From: Candidatus Freyarchaeota archaeon
Lineage (GTDB): Archaea; Asgardarchaeota; Jordiarchaeia; Jordiarchaeales; Jordiarchaeaceae
DNA length: 64,000 nt
Direction of reading: 5' to 3'
NCBI GenBank assembly: GCA_030587365.1
Contig: JAUQZE010000003.1
Coordinates: 1 to 64,000, forward strand
Of this stretch, positions 52,065-60,478 are shown piece by piece; position 1 is the stretch's first letter, and the number at the start of each line of letters is the position of its first letter. Under the pieces are notes generated by a model. It had not been told where the DNA came from. It ran no database searches and saw only the letters and a program-made list of their open reading frames with translations. A program made the position numbers and the translations under genes.

Positions 52065-53456
52065 CTATTCCTCGAGGATTAATTCTATGCCTTTTCTCTT
52101 TTTCGTCTTGAGCCACATCCAACCCAATTTCATGAGGCTTCTGAACAGGTGAACATTGGATTTGCGTAGCAGGGGTTGAACGTAGCTTTTGATAAATTCC
52201 ATAAGGAATGGAAGACCCTGTGAATAGCGTGAGATTTGCTTTTTAAGATTCGTAATGTGGGGATTCGCCCAGCTCGCCCAAAGCATAAGGTTATTGGCTA
52301 AGGGCGTTATTTTGCTCCACTGAGGGGGATTGAAAAATATGCCTGCCCAGAGCTCAGCCCATTCCTTCGCAGCGGAAAACTCCTCACCGATAATCGAGTT
52401 TTTCCATCTCTCCTCATAAAGCTTCAAACCAGCAGCCGAAGTATCCCCGCTGGAGATGGTTTCCGCAGCAACCTCAGCAGCAATCTTCCCAGAAAACATA
52501 GCATAGTGAATACCCTCAGCCTCAAGCGGACAGGCAAACCCCGCAGCATCACCCACCAGCATTATCCCACCACCGTAAGTATTGGTCGGAACCCTAGGCA
52601 TCCAAGGAAGCAGGTGCGCATGAAACTCTCTAGGCTTCGCCCTCAGCCTATCTATGAATCTCTTCAATGGCTTGGAACTAATAACACGCCTGAGATACTC
52701 ATACGGCTTCTCAGCGAAACCGGACGTAAAACGACCCACCCACTGACCCAAACCCACGTGAAACCCCTCAGGCATCATAGCCACATAAGGTGCTGGGTAA
52801 AGAGGAGACACAAAAACCTGATTGCCGTATTCCTCCGGACCGATGATTTCATCCATCCTCTCCCTTGGAGCCTGAAAATCACAATCCACCAATAGAGTAA
52901 TCTCGTCTGGCTTCCATTTCTCACGAAGACCCGCCTGGTACGCTAATAGCGAAACCGCCCCATCAGCCGCAATAGTCACATCCCCCTCTACCTTTTCACC
53001 CTTCTCAGTAACCACCCCTGTAACTTGGCCCTTGGAATCCTTTAAAGCATTCACCACTACTGTTCCTGTCCTCAGCTCTGCACCAGCCTCAGAAGCCAAC
53101 CCTGCCAGAAACCGATCAAAGTCGCGACGGTACACATCAACCTGAAAGAACTCCCGAGCCTCCGGATAATCTCCTAAATCGCTGGGAGACCAACGCATCA
53201 TGAAACGCTCATCCAGATTCTCATCAAGCATATGCAGCGACTGATACTTGATTTTCAGGCTGGGTATATCCATCTCTTTAGTAAAGTCAAAGTCTCGAAA
53301 AATTCTTGGAGCAAGGCCGCATCCCGACGAAGATTTATCACCGGGTTTTTTTCCCCGTTCGAACACCACTGTCTTCAAACCCAATTCGCATGCTGTTTTT
53401 GCCGCCAGAGAGCCGCCTGGCCCCGCACCCACCACAACCACATCATATTTCGCCAT
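52065..53456 (-). CDS. FixC/geranylgeranyl-reductase-family FAD oxidoreductase, copy 1
   Basis: 463 residues. FAD-binding 'YDVVVVGAGPGGSLAAKTAC' at residues 4-23 and 'GGGIMLVGDAAGFACPLEAE' near 300, where the family has GDAA. 'VTEKGEKVEGDVTIAADGA' is the second nucleotide contact. The C-terminal region has a membrane-contacting helix ('LMLWASWANPHI'). Possible roles are ETF-like electron transfer or archaeal lipid saturation; the adjacent FixX favours the first. The frame starts at ATG 53456. Paralog at 62531. Confidence 0.85.
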   Translation of the reverse strand: MAKYDVVVVGAGPGGSLAAKTACELGLKTVVFERGKKPGDKSSSGCGLAPRIFRDFDFTKEMDIPSLKIKYQSLHMLDENLDERFMMRWSPSDLGDYPEAREFFQVDVYRRDFDRFLAGLASEAGAELRTGTVVVNALKDSKGQVTGVVTEKGEKVEGDVTIAADGAVSLLAYQAGLREKWKPDEITLLVDCDFQAPRERMDEIIGPEEYGNQVFVSPLYPAPYVAMMPEGFHVGLGQWVGRFTSGFAEKPYEYLRRVISSKPLKRFIDRLRAKPREFHAHLLPWMPRVPTNTYGGGIMLVGDAAGFACPLEAEGIHYAMFSGKIAAEVAAETISSGDTSAAGLKLYEERWKNSIIGEEFSAAKEWAELWAGIFFNPPQWSKITPLANNLMLWASWANPHITNLKKQISRYSQGLPFLMEFIKSYVQPLLRKSNVHLFRSLMKLGWMWLKTKKRKGIELILEE

Positions 53457-53760
53457 TTATTCCTACCTTCTCTTCTACTCCGTGTTTTTCATCTTTTCTA
53501 GAACTGTGGATGTCTTTTGATATTTTACTTTTTTCATATATTCTTTATATTTAAGGTTTTTCAGTGTAAAAGAGGTTTCTACTCTTTTCTTGCTTTTAAT
53601 TAAAGGGGTTCCTAGCGAACTTTTGAAGTGTGGAAATGGACAGAAATTCCTATGAGGAGGTAAACAATAAGCGCAACAGTTGACGGACTGAAAGCTCTCT
53701 TAAGGTTAGAATGTGTAAAGTTATTTGAGGAAGAGAATTTTTAATGGCGGTTAGAGCGTT
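53457..53760. other. Spacer with a short SD-preceded ORF starting at ATA
   Basis: The spacer contains AGGAGG at 53655-53660 followed 6 bases later by ATA 53667 and a 25-codon frame ('SATVDGLKALLRLECVKLFE' and a few more) ending at 53744, 16 bases before the next gene. A T-rich region near 53520-53560 probably holds the divergent promoters. The ORF may be a remnant or a leader peptide. Confidence 0.35.
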
Positions 53761-54483
53761 ATGGTTGATATATCTTGGGACTTGAAGAAAGGCGTAATAG
53801 AGAATCTGAACGCTTTCTTGGAAGTAGACCTCAGAGAGATTATTGACGATATGCCCGGAGAAAAATCCTTGGTTGAGGGTGATAGAGTTATTTACATGCA
53901 TCACGGAGACGAGTTTAAACGCAGAGATCCAACCGCTGAAGACCTAAAAGGTTTTGCAGACGAATTAACCGAGGCCTTGGATAAGTCTGTCGGTAAAGGA
54001 GAATATAAAATCGAATTTGATCTGCCCTCTCCCCCACCAGAAGGGAGAGAGCCAGCGGCCAGAATGATTGATGTAATACCCTTCTTCATCTGGGACGTTA
54101 ATCATGTAGAATACGCTAGGTCCCCCAAACTTTTGCCAGGTGAGGATTGGCGGGTGGAGTGGCTTCTCGGTGTACTCTTCATGTCAGAGGATGCGGATAT
54201 GGTTTACCTAGACTTCCGAAACCAAGTTAAGGTGGTGGTCGCGGGATGCCTCTACTCGATGTATGATTCATTTGAATCGAATGACCGGAGAAAAGAGGTT
54301 TTGGTTAAATCATTCCTTGAAGCTAAGGAGCTTAAGATGAAATACCAATCCGACCCTTCCATCAAATGGGCTAAATTAGTGTTCAGTCAGGATCGGGAGG
54401 GAACACACAGGGCCATAATCACAACCATGAACTCGAAAGGAAAACTAAATATTAAAGAGAGCAAAATGGGAGAAAACCTGTGA
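53761..54483 (+). CDS. Hypothetical soluble protein
   Basis: 240 residues, acidic, no signal peptide. 'EVDLREIIDDMPGEKSLVEG', 'YMHHGDEFKRRDPTAEDLKG', 'RMIDVIPFFIWDVNHVEYAR' and 'AKLVFSQDREGTHRAIITTM' are its distinctive parts, none of which I recognise. ATG 53761, without a good ribosome site. 70 bases before queC on the same strand, possibly cotranscribed. Confidence 0.6.
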   Translation: MVDISWDLKKGVIENLNAFLEVDLREIIDDMPGEKSLVEGDRVIYMHHGDEFKRRDPTAEDLKGFADELTEALDKSVGKGEYKIEFDLPSPPPEGREPAARMIDVIPFFIWDVNHVEYARSPKLLPGEDWRVEWLLGVLFMSEDADMVYLDFRNQVKVVVAGCLYSMYDSFESNDRRKEVLVKSFLEAKELKMKYQSDPSIKWAKLVFSQDREGTHRAIITTMNSKGKLNIKESKMGENL

Positions 54484-54553
54484 TAGACTCTAATAGTACC
54501 GTGGACATGCTATTAGTGGATGTTGGAGTTTTGAGATGGTTGAGGAGAGTGTT

Positions 54554-55306
54554 ATGGTTAAGATAGGTGTCGTATTGTTAAGTGGAGGTTTAGACTCCAC
54601 AACCACCGCCGCCTATGCGAAAAGTTTGGGCTATGAAGTCTACGCTCTCACGGTTCACTATGGGCAGAGATTGAGTAAGGAGGTTGAGTGCGCTCGGCGG
54701 GTCGCTGAAAAATTGGGCATAACACACAAAGTGGTAGACTTTTCACAGTTCAGTGAGGTAGCCTGGTATAGTGCTCTGACCACTCCGGATTTGTTCGCTC
54801 TTCCTGAGGGGCGAAGCATAGAGGAAATGGGGGGAGATGTCCCCATAACTTACGTTCCCATGAGGAATACCTTCTTGATTAGCTTAGCCGCGGCTTATCT
54901 TGAATCCGAAATTCTGTACAAAATAGAGAAAGACGAAATTAAACCGAGAGAAATAGAGGCCAGGATTTTCATAGCTGCAAACGTGTTGGACTATTCCGGG
55001 TACCCCGATTGCCGACCGGAATTTTATGAGAAAATCAACGAATTGATGAGAGTTGCGAGTAAAGTTGGGACAAAGTATAATGTGGAAATGAGAATAGAAA
55101 CTCCACTGCTTTACAAGGGTAAGAAGGAGATAGTGGAGTTGGGAACCGAGTTAAATGCGCCCCTAGAATGGACCTGGAGCTGTTACAAGGGGGGAGAGGT
55201 TCCCTGCGGTAAATGCGATTCTTGTCTTCTGAGAGCTAAAGGATTTGAGGAGGCGGGAATTGGAGATCCACTTATTCGAAGATTGAGGCAAGAGGGAAAA
55301 ATGTGA
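54554..55306 (+). CDS. queC: 7-cyano-7-deazaguanine synthase (QueC)
   Basis: About 250 residues. PP-loop 'VVLLSGGLDSTTTAAYAKSL' at the N-terminus, 'ALTVHYGQRLSKEVECARRV', 'VPITYVPMRNTFLISLAAAY' with 'YSGYPDCRPEFYEKINELM', and the zinc motif 'WSCYKGGEVPCGKCDSC' near the end identify QueC. It converts 7-carboxy-7-deazaguanine to preQ0 with ATP and ammonia, for archaeosine in tRNA. ATG 54554 is preferred to 54536 because GAGGAG lies 5 bases before it. It carries an insert around residues 105-120 ('KIEKDEIKPREIEARIFIAA'). Confidence 0.9.
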   Translation: MVKIGVVLLSGGLDSTTTAAYAKSLGYEVYALTVHYGQRLSKEVECARRVAEKLGITHKVVDFSQFSEVAWYSALTTPDLFALPEGRSIEEMGGDVPITYVPMRNTFLISLAAAYLESEILYKIEKDEIKPREIEARIFIAANVLDYSGYPDCRPEFYEKINELMRVASKVGTKYNVEMRIETPLLYKGKKEIVELGTELNAPLEWTWSCYKGGEVPCGKCDSCLLRAKGFEEAGIGDPLIRRLRQEGKM

Positions 55307-55737
55307 TAGACACTTCATAGCTTTTAAAAAAATAAGCCCTTAACTTAAGGCTTCAGCCGTAAGAGATCTTGCTGCAAAATCAATCGAAATAAGTCCAAAT
55401 TAATGAAAATTATTGAATCTCTCAGAAAATAAGGATAAGGATAGACATTTTTCGGGTTCTAAAGTTTATATAATTATTTTTTACTGTTTTGAGACTTTCC
55501 CACTCTCATAAATAGACTCTTACGCCTAACAACATCTCTTTAGAGGATAAAGATATTGAGATAGAAATATAAGAATGTGATATAAGTAAGAAATGTAATT
55601 ATGTTTTTGTATCTTTAAATCATTTTGTTAATTCAACGAGATAGCAAGCATTATGATAGTAACAAATTGTAAATTTATTGAGTACAATTCTAAAATCTCG
55701 GAAAGTGAGTTAAAAATCATCTAAGGAGGGTCGGTTA
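55307..55737. other. Long leader region of ATPase copy 2
   Basis: From about 55505 to 55737 it resembles 57360-57587 in front of copy 3: TAAATAGACT, ACGCCTAACAACAT, CTTTAGAGGATAAA, GAGATAGAAATATAAGAATG are shared. The conservation outside coding sequence suggests a shared promoter/operator or leader RNA. AAGGAGGGTCGGTTA precedes GTG 55738. Confidence 0.5.
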
Positions 55738-57159
55738 GTGCTTGTAACCTCAAGTATTCCGCAGGAGATTGTTGGTGCACTAGAATCTCAAACCTTCTCT
55801 CTTCACATTAAGGGCAGTGCTGGCACAGGTAAGACCACTATGGCTCTTGAACTCGTGAGACTTTTTCCAGAAGATGGTCAGGCGGTGTACCTGTCTACAC
55901 GAGTGTCTCCAGATAGACTTTACAAAAAGTTTCCATGGTCTAAGTCCTGCATTCAACAGGAGAATATTTTGGATGCTAGGACCAGTTTGTTTGATCAAAC
56001 TAAGGAAAACCTATTCGAACACGTTGATAAGCCGAGTTTCTTGAGAAAATTGTATTCCAGGGTTTCAAATATAACTAAGGAACACATCACCATTATTCTG
56101 GATAGTTTGGAGTCTTTGAAATCAAATCTTAAAATTCCAAAGAGTGATTTAAGCGTTGAACGGCATGTTATAGAGATTGGAGAAAGGGCGAATGCAAATG
56201 TGATTTTTATAAGCGAATTATCTGGAGAAAGTAAACTGGACTATCTGGTTGAGGGGGTTGTGAGGCTAGAAAAAGAGATCGTGAATAATAGGCTTTTAAG
56301 AAAATTATACATCGAAAAAGTTCAAGGAAAGAGAATAGAAAACCCGGTGTACCTCTTCACTCTCAAAGACGGCAGATTTACTTGCTTCGAGAATGGTATT
56401 CCGATAAACTTTGCACCCGCCGAATTACCAAAAGTAGAGAAGGACAAAGGGAGAAAGATTTCAACCTCGATCCTAGAGTTGGACAATATATTGGACGGAG
56501 GCTTTGAGAGGGGAACCTTTAACCTATTCGAAGTGGGGGGCAAGATTGGTGTGGTCCATGCCTGTATTTTGATTCCCATAGCTTTTGAATTCATACTCCA
56601 AAACATTCCTGTCTTTTATGTTCCCTCTAAGGGCTTTTCCTACTTGGACGTTATGAGGTATTTTCCCTCTTCTTTCTTCACTGATGATGTTTTCAAGTGC
56701 CTCAATAAATATCTATACGTGTTTAAACCATTAAGAACCAGTACTAAGGCCCGAACTGCATCTTACAAGGAATATCCCCTTAGAGGAATGAGCTTCAATG
56801 AAGACCTTAACAGTTTCAGAGAACTGGCTGTTAAAGTATTGGGTGAGGTACAATCTGATACTCTATTTGTTGTATTGGCGATGGACACAATAGAGTACAT
56901 TTACGGATCAAAGGATCTCCCAAAGATAATTCAAACTTGGATGGATGAAATAAAACAATTAAACGGTGCTATGATAGTAGTTCAATTTGAACACGAGTCT
57001 AATAAACTGCCAACCCACCTGGCAGATTCATACTTCAAAATAGAGAACATTGCTGGGAACATTGTTTTTTATGGAGAGATCCCTAAAACAAAAATGTATA
57101 TAGCTGCCTCAGACATAACAGGTAGAAAGGCAAACACTAAACTTGTACCCATTGAGTGA
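55738..57159 (+). CDS. Double-RecA P-loop ATPase, KaiC/GvpD-like, copy 2
   Basis: About 473 residues, same layout as copy 1: Walker A 'GSAGTGKTTMALELVRLF' and Walker B 'ITIILDSLESLKSN'. The second half starts 'ELDNILDGGFERGTFNLFEV' with a degenerate P-loop ('GGKIGVVHA'). The final ~50 residues 'GNIVFYGEIPKTKMYIAAS' are conserved in all three copies. GTG 55738 follows AAGGAGGG. It is in tandem with copy 3, with no NadE-like gene between. Confidence 0.75.
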   Translation: MLVTSSIPQEIVGALESQTFSLHIKGSAGTGKTTMALELVRLFPEDGQAVYLSTRVSPDRLYKKFPWSKSCIQQENILDARTSLFDQTKENLFEHVDKPSFLRKLYSRVSNITKEHITIILDSLESLKSNLKIPKSDLSVERHVIEIGERANANVIFISELSGESKLDYLVEGVVRLEKEIVNNRLLRKLYIEKVQGKRIENPVYLFTLKDGRFTCFENGIPINFAPAELPKVEKDKGRKISTSILELDNILDGGFERGTFNLFEVGGKIGVVHACILIPIAFEFILQNIPVFYVPSKGFSYLDVMRYFPSSFFTDDVFKCLNKYLYVFKPLRTSTKARTASYKEYPLRGMSFNEDLNSFRELAVKVLGEVQSDTLFVVLAMDTIEYIYGSKDLPKIIQTWMDEIKQLNGAMIVVQFEHESNKLPTHLADSYFKIENIAGNIVFYGEIPKTKMYIAASDITGRKANTKLVPIE

Positions 57160-57587
57160 GTATTCCGAGGGATGCATTAAGGAGAATTACAGGGGAAGGG
57201 TGTCCGCTAGTATATGTTTCTCAAAGGACTTGATGAAGAAATAGTATGACCCTGCCCCAGCTAAACACAGGGCTTCAAACATTTTCTTCCGGATAAAAAG
57301 ACTACCAAAACTAATCTAATTACTTATTTCTCATCACTAATTTTTGTCCAAAAGTTCATTTAAATAGACTTCACGCCTAACAACATTTCTTTAGAGGATA
57401 AATGTGCTGAGATAGAAATATAAGAATGAATTTTAAGTAATTTCTTAGAAATGTAGTTTTGTTTTTGTGACATTTTTAAATAAATTTGTTAATTTCACAA
57501 AAACAGGGAACAAAATGATATAATAAATTACAAATCTACAAAACACATTTCTAAAACCTCGAAAAGTGCAATTTAAAAAGGCAATTC
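57160..57587. other. Long leader region of ATPase copy 3
   Basis: 57360-57587 is a second instance of the conserved upstream segment described for copy 2. 57160-57360 shows nothing recognisable. Confidence 0.45.
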
Positions 57588-59051
57588 ATGGGGGTGTGGT
57601 TAGAGATTTTGACCCTAAATGTTCCCCAGGAGATTGTTCACGCATTAGAATCTCGAACCTTCTCTCTTCACATTAAGGGCAGTGCTGGTACAGGTAAGAC
57701 CACCATGGCCCTTGAACTCATGAAACTTTTTCCTGAGAATTGTAGGGCGGTATACTTGTCGACGCGTGTCTCTCCAGAAAGGCTTTATGAACAGTTTCCA
57801 TGGTCCAAGTCTTGCATTCACCAAGAAAACGTTTTAGATGCTAATGCCAACTTGTATTCTGACACTAAGCAAGAAGCCCTGTTTGAATACGTTGATAAAC
57901 CAAGTTTCTTGAGAAGTTTGTACTCAAAAGTTATGGATTCTACCGGAGAGAAGCCCACCATTATTGTAGACAGTTTGGACGCCTTGAAATCAAATCTCAA
58001 AATTCCATGTGATGAATTTAGCATGGAGTCTGACATCCTAGAGATTTCAAATAGATTAAATGCGAAAGTGCTCTTCATAAGTGAATTATCTGGAGAAAGT
58101 AAACTGGACTACTTGGTTGACGGGGTTGTGAGACTGGAAAAAGAGATCGTGGGTGGAAGACTTTTAAGAAAATTATACATCGAAAAGGTTCGAGGAAAGA
58201 GAATAGAAAATCCCATGTATCTTTTTACTCTTAAAGATGGCAGATTTACGTGTTTTGAAAAAGGTATTCAAATAAATTTTACAAATCAGAAGTTCTCAAA
58301 AGGTGAGAAAGAGAAAGGAAAAAAAATTCCATCATTAATCTCCGAACTAGACAATATATTGGGCGGAGGCTTTGAAAGGGGAACCTTTAATATATTCGAT
58401 ATAGGGGACAAGGTAGGACTGAATCACGCCTATGTTTGCGTCCCTATGTTTTTAAACCTCGTCATTCAGGGCATTCCTGTCTTCAGCATTCCCTCTAAGG
58501 GTATTTTCTCGACTGATGTTGTAAAAAGGGGTCCCTCGATTTCTTTAAGCGAAACTTTTATCTCTTCTTTGGACGAAGGCACTCTTAAATATTTAAGTAA
58601 ATATTTCTGTGTAATTTTACCTTCATCACATACCACTCCAAATAAAATCGAAATGTACCGTACTTACTTTTTGGAAGGGAAAGACTATAAGGAAGATATT
58701 AATAATTTCATAGACTTCGCCTCTAAAATTTTAGATGAGGTTCAAGCAGACACCCTGCTTGTTACAATGGCAAGTGATACAATGGAGTATATTTATGGAA
58801 CAAATGGTCTCTTAAAAATAATTCAAACTTGGATGGACAGAATAAAACAAATAAATGGTATTATGGCACTTTTTCAGTTTGGACACGAGACGTTAAGACT
58901 GCAAACCCACCTAGCATCAAACTACTTCAGGATAGAAAATATCGGTGGAAACATTGTGTTTTATGGGGAAATTCCCAAGACAAAAATGTACGTTGCGGCT
59001 TTAGACATATTAAAAGGGCACATACAGACCAGACTTGTACCTATTGAATGA
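57588..59051 (+). CDS. Double-RecA P-loop ATPase, KaiC/GvpD-like, copy 3
   Basis: About 480 residues. Walker A 'GSAGTGKTTMALELMKLF', Walker B 'TIIVDSLDALKSN', then 'ELDNILGGGFERGTFNIFDI' with no GKT in the second half. It is closer to copy 1 than to copy 2 in the C-terminal half ('LLKIIQTWMDRIKQINGIMA', 'GHETLRLQTHLASNYFRIEN'). ATG 57588 is annotated; alignment with copy 2 would rather place the start near ATT/TTG 57606-57609. Followed by two NadE-like genes. Confidence 0.74.
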   Translation: MGVWLEILTLNVPQEIVHALESRTFSLHIKGSAGTGKTTMALELMKLFPENCRAVYLSTRVSPERLYEQFPWSKSCIHQENVLDANANLYSDTKQEALFEYVDKPSFLRSLYSKVMDSTGEKPTIIVDSLDALKSNLKIPCDEFSMESDILEISNRLNAKVLFISELSGESKLDYLVDGVVRLEKEIVGGRLLRKLYIEKVRGKRIENPMYLFTLKDGRFTCFEKGIQINFTNQKFSKGEKEKGKKIPSLISELDNILGGGFERGTFNIFDIGDKVGLNHAYVCVPMFLNLVIQGIPVFSIPSKGIFSTDVVKRGPSISLSETFISSLDEGTLKYLSKYFCVILPSSHTTPNKIEMYRTYFLEGKDYKEDINNFIDFASKILDEVQADTLLVTMASDTMEYIYGTNGLLKIIQTWMDRIKQINGIMALFQFGHETLRLQTHLASNYFRIENIGGNIVFYGEIPKTKMYVAALDILKGHIQTRLVPIE

Positions 59052-59308
59052 GTATTTTTACATCATTAGCAAAAGAGACTAAAGGCTAAGATAAAAGCCA
59101 GAGAATAGAAACATTAAAATAACAGACCTAAATATAACAATCGAAAGATAAAAATACGAAAAGTGTAAAAATTACTATGAGTAAAATTAATAGTATTAAG
59201 GATTAATAAAACAACTTCTTAGTAAACTGGATTTAGTCTTCAATGAGATTTGAATAACTTTTCTATTCTATTTCCACAATGGGGAGGACCCCTCGAGGTG
59301 AGTGATCT

Positions 59309-60217
59309 ATGAAAACATCCATTTCTGAGTTGTTAGAACTGGATTATGAGCTTGTGTGCAAGAAGATTGAACATTTTATAAGAAGTTTTGTTGAAAGTTT
59401 CCAGAGGGAAGGAGTTATTGTTGGTATGAGTGGAGGTCTGGACTCTAGTACAACCGCTACTTTATGTGTCAGGGCTCTGGGGCATGATAGAGTATTTGCG
59501 CTTTTGATGCCGGAGAGAGACAGCGAAGTACAAAACCTTAGAGATGCGGAGCAGTTAGCCATCAAGCTGAAAATAGATTATGAAGTTTTGGATATAACTC
59601 CAATACTGAGAAAAATAGGAATATATGAAATACTTCCTGACAAAGTAGTAAAAAATAAAAAGTTGCTTATGGAAAAAATAGAAGGAGCCATAAGAGTCTC
59701 CACGTTCGAAGCAAAACCCACAGATTTACCAATAATTGACATCAAGTCTGGTAGGCGTGCCTACTGCTTCACATTTCCAAAGGTAAGACTAAGGAGCATT
59801 ATGCTCCACTACTACGCCTGCCTTAAAAAACTATTAGTTACAGGAACGATAACAAAGTCGGAATACGTTACAAGCCTGTATGATGAACACGGAGACGGGG
59901 CTTGCGAGATTGCACCACTAAGGAATCTTTACAAAACTCAAGTAAGACAACTCGCTAAATACCTAAAACTTCCAAGGAATATAGTAACGAAACCTTCAAC
60001 CCCTGACTTAATAATGGGATCAGTAGTTACGGATGAAACTTTAATAGGTATGAAACTCGAAACACTTGACTCCATACTGTACTACTTAGAACAAGGAATG
60101 GAAACCAGTGAAATAGCAGTAAAGCTAGATGTTGATGAAATCATGGTTAAAAAAGTTGAAAACTCTGTTGAGATGGGAAAACTTAGGAGGGAAATGCCCT
60201 TCGTCGCATCGATATGA
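59309..60217 (+). CDS. nadE: NadE-like ATP pyrophosphatase, copy 2 (short form)
   Basis: 302 residues. PP-loop 'VIVGMSGGLDSSTTATL', 'ALLMPERDSEVQNLRDAEQL', 'TFPKVRLRSIMLHYYACLKK', 'GTITKSEYVTSLYDEHGDGA' and 'LYKTQVRQLAKYLKLPRNIV'. It lacks the 23-residue segment that copies 1 and 3 carry around residue 150, going directly from 'PIIDIKSGRRAYCF'. ATG 59309 follows CGAGGTGAGTGATCT. It is followed by an xpf tail remnant, then copy 3. Confidence 0.77.
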   Translation: MKTSISELLELDYELVCKKIEHFIRSFVESFQREGVIVGMSGGLDSSTTATLCVRALGHDRVFALLMPERDSEVQNLRDAEQLAIKLKIDYEVLDITPILRKIGIYEILPDKVVKNKKLLMEKIEGAIRVSTFEAKPTDLPIIDIKSGRRAYCFTFPKVRLRSIMLHYYACLKKLLVTGTITKSEYVTSLYDEHGDGACEIAPLRNLYKTQVRQLAKYLKLPRNIVTKPSTPDLIMGSVVTDETLIGMKLETLDSILYYLEQGMETSEIAVKLDVDEIMVKKVENSVEMGKLRREMPFVASI

Positions 60218-60312
60218 AAAACAATCAACACGAAAATCGAAGTTTTGCTTAATTAAAATCACTCCACAATACTTTAAGAAACAAAGTTGAAACGAACAAC
60301 TTTTCAAATCCT

Positions 60313-60432
60313 CTATTCAGTCCTTCTATCATACTTTTCAACAAACAGATTTTGTATCTCCCTTGCTGTTTTTGGCACGTTCCCCGAACACTAGCTATCT
60401 CGTTTGCATCAGCATTACTGAATAGACTTCTA
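60313..60432 (-). pseudogene. 3'-end remnant of the xpf nuclease gene
   Basis: The complement reads 'RSLFSNADANEIASVRGT', then after a frameshift 'KTAREIQNLFVEKYDRRTE' and TAG. It matches 'KSLFNADFDEIASVQGIGT' and 'KTASKLQKLFVKKYDKGT' at the end of the intact xpf at 61556-62218. It lies between NadE-like copies 2 and 3 in the same relative place as the intact gene after copy 3. Confidence 0.75.
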
Positions 60433-60478
60433 ATCTTCTATTTCTATTCTGAAAAGGTTGTCGAAAGGAGGGTAATGT

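Noticed and set aside
46543..59051. Gas-vesicle cluster because of the GvpD-like ATPases
   Set aside because: No gvpA or other structural gvp genes are present, and the resemblance is to the ATPase superfamily only.
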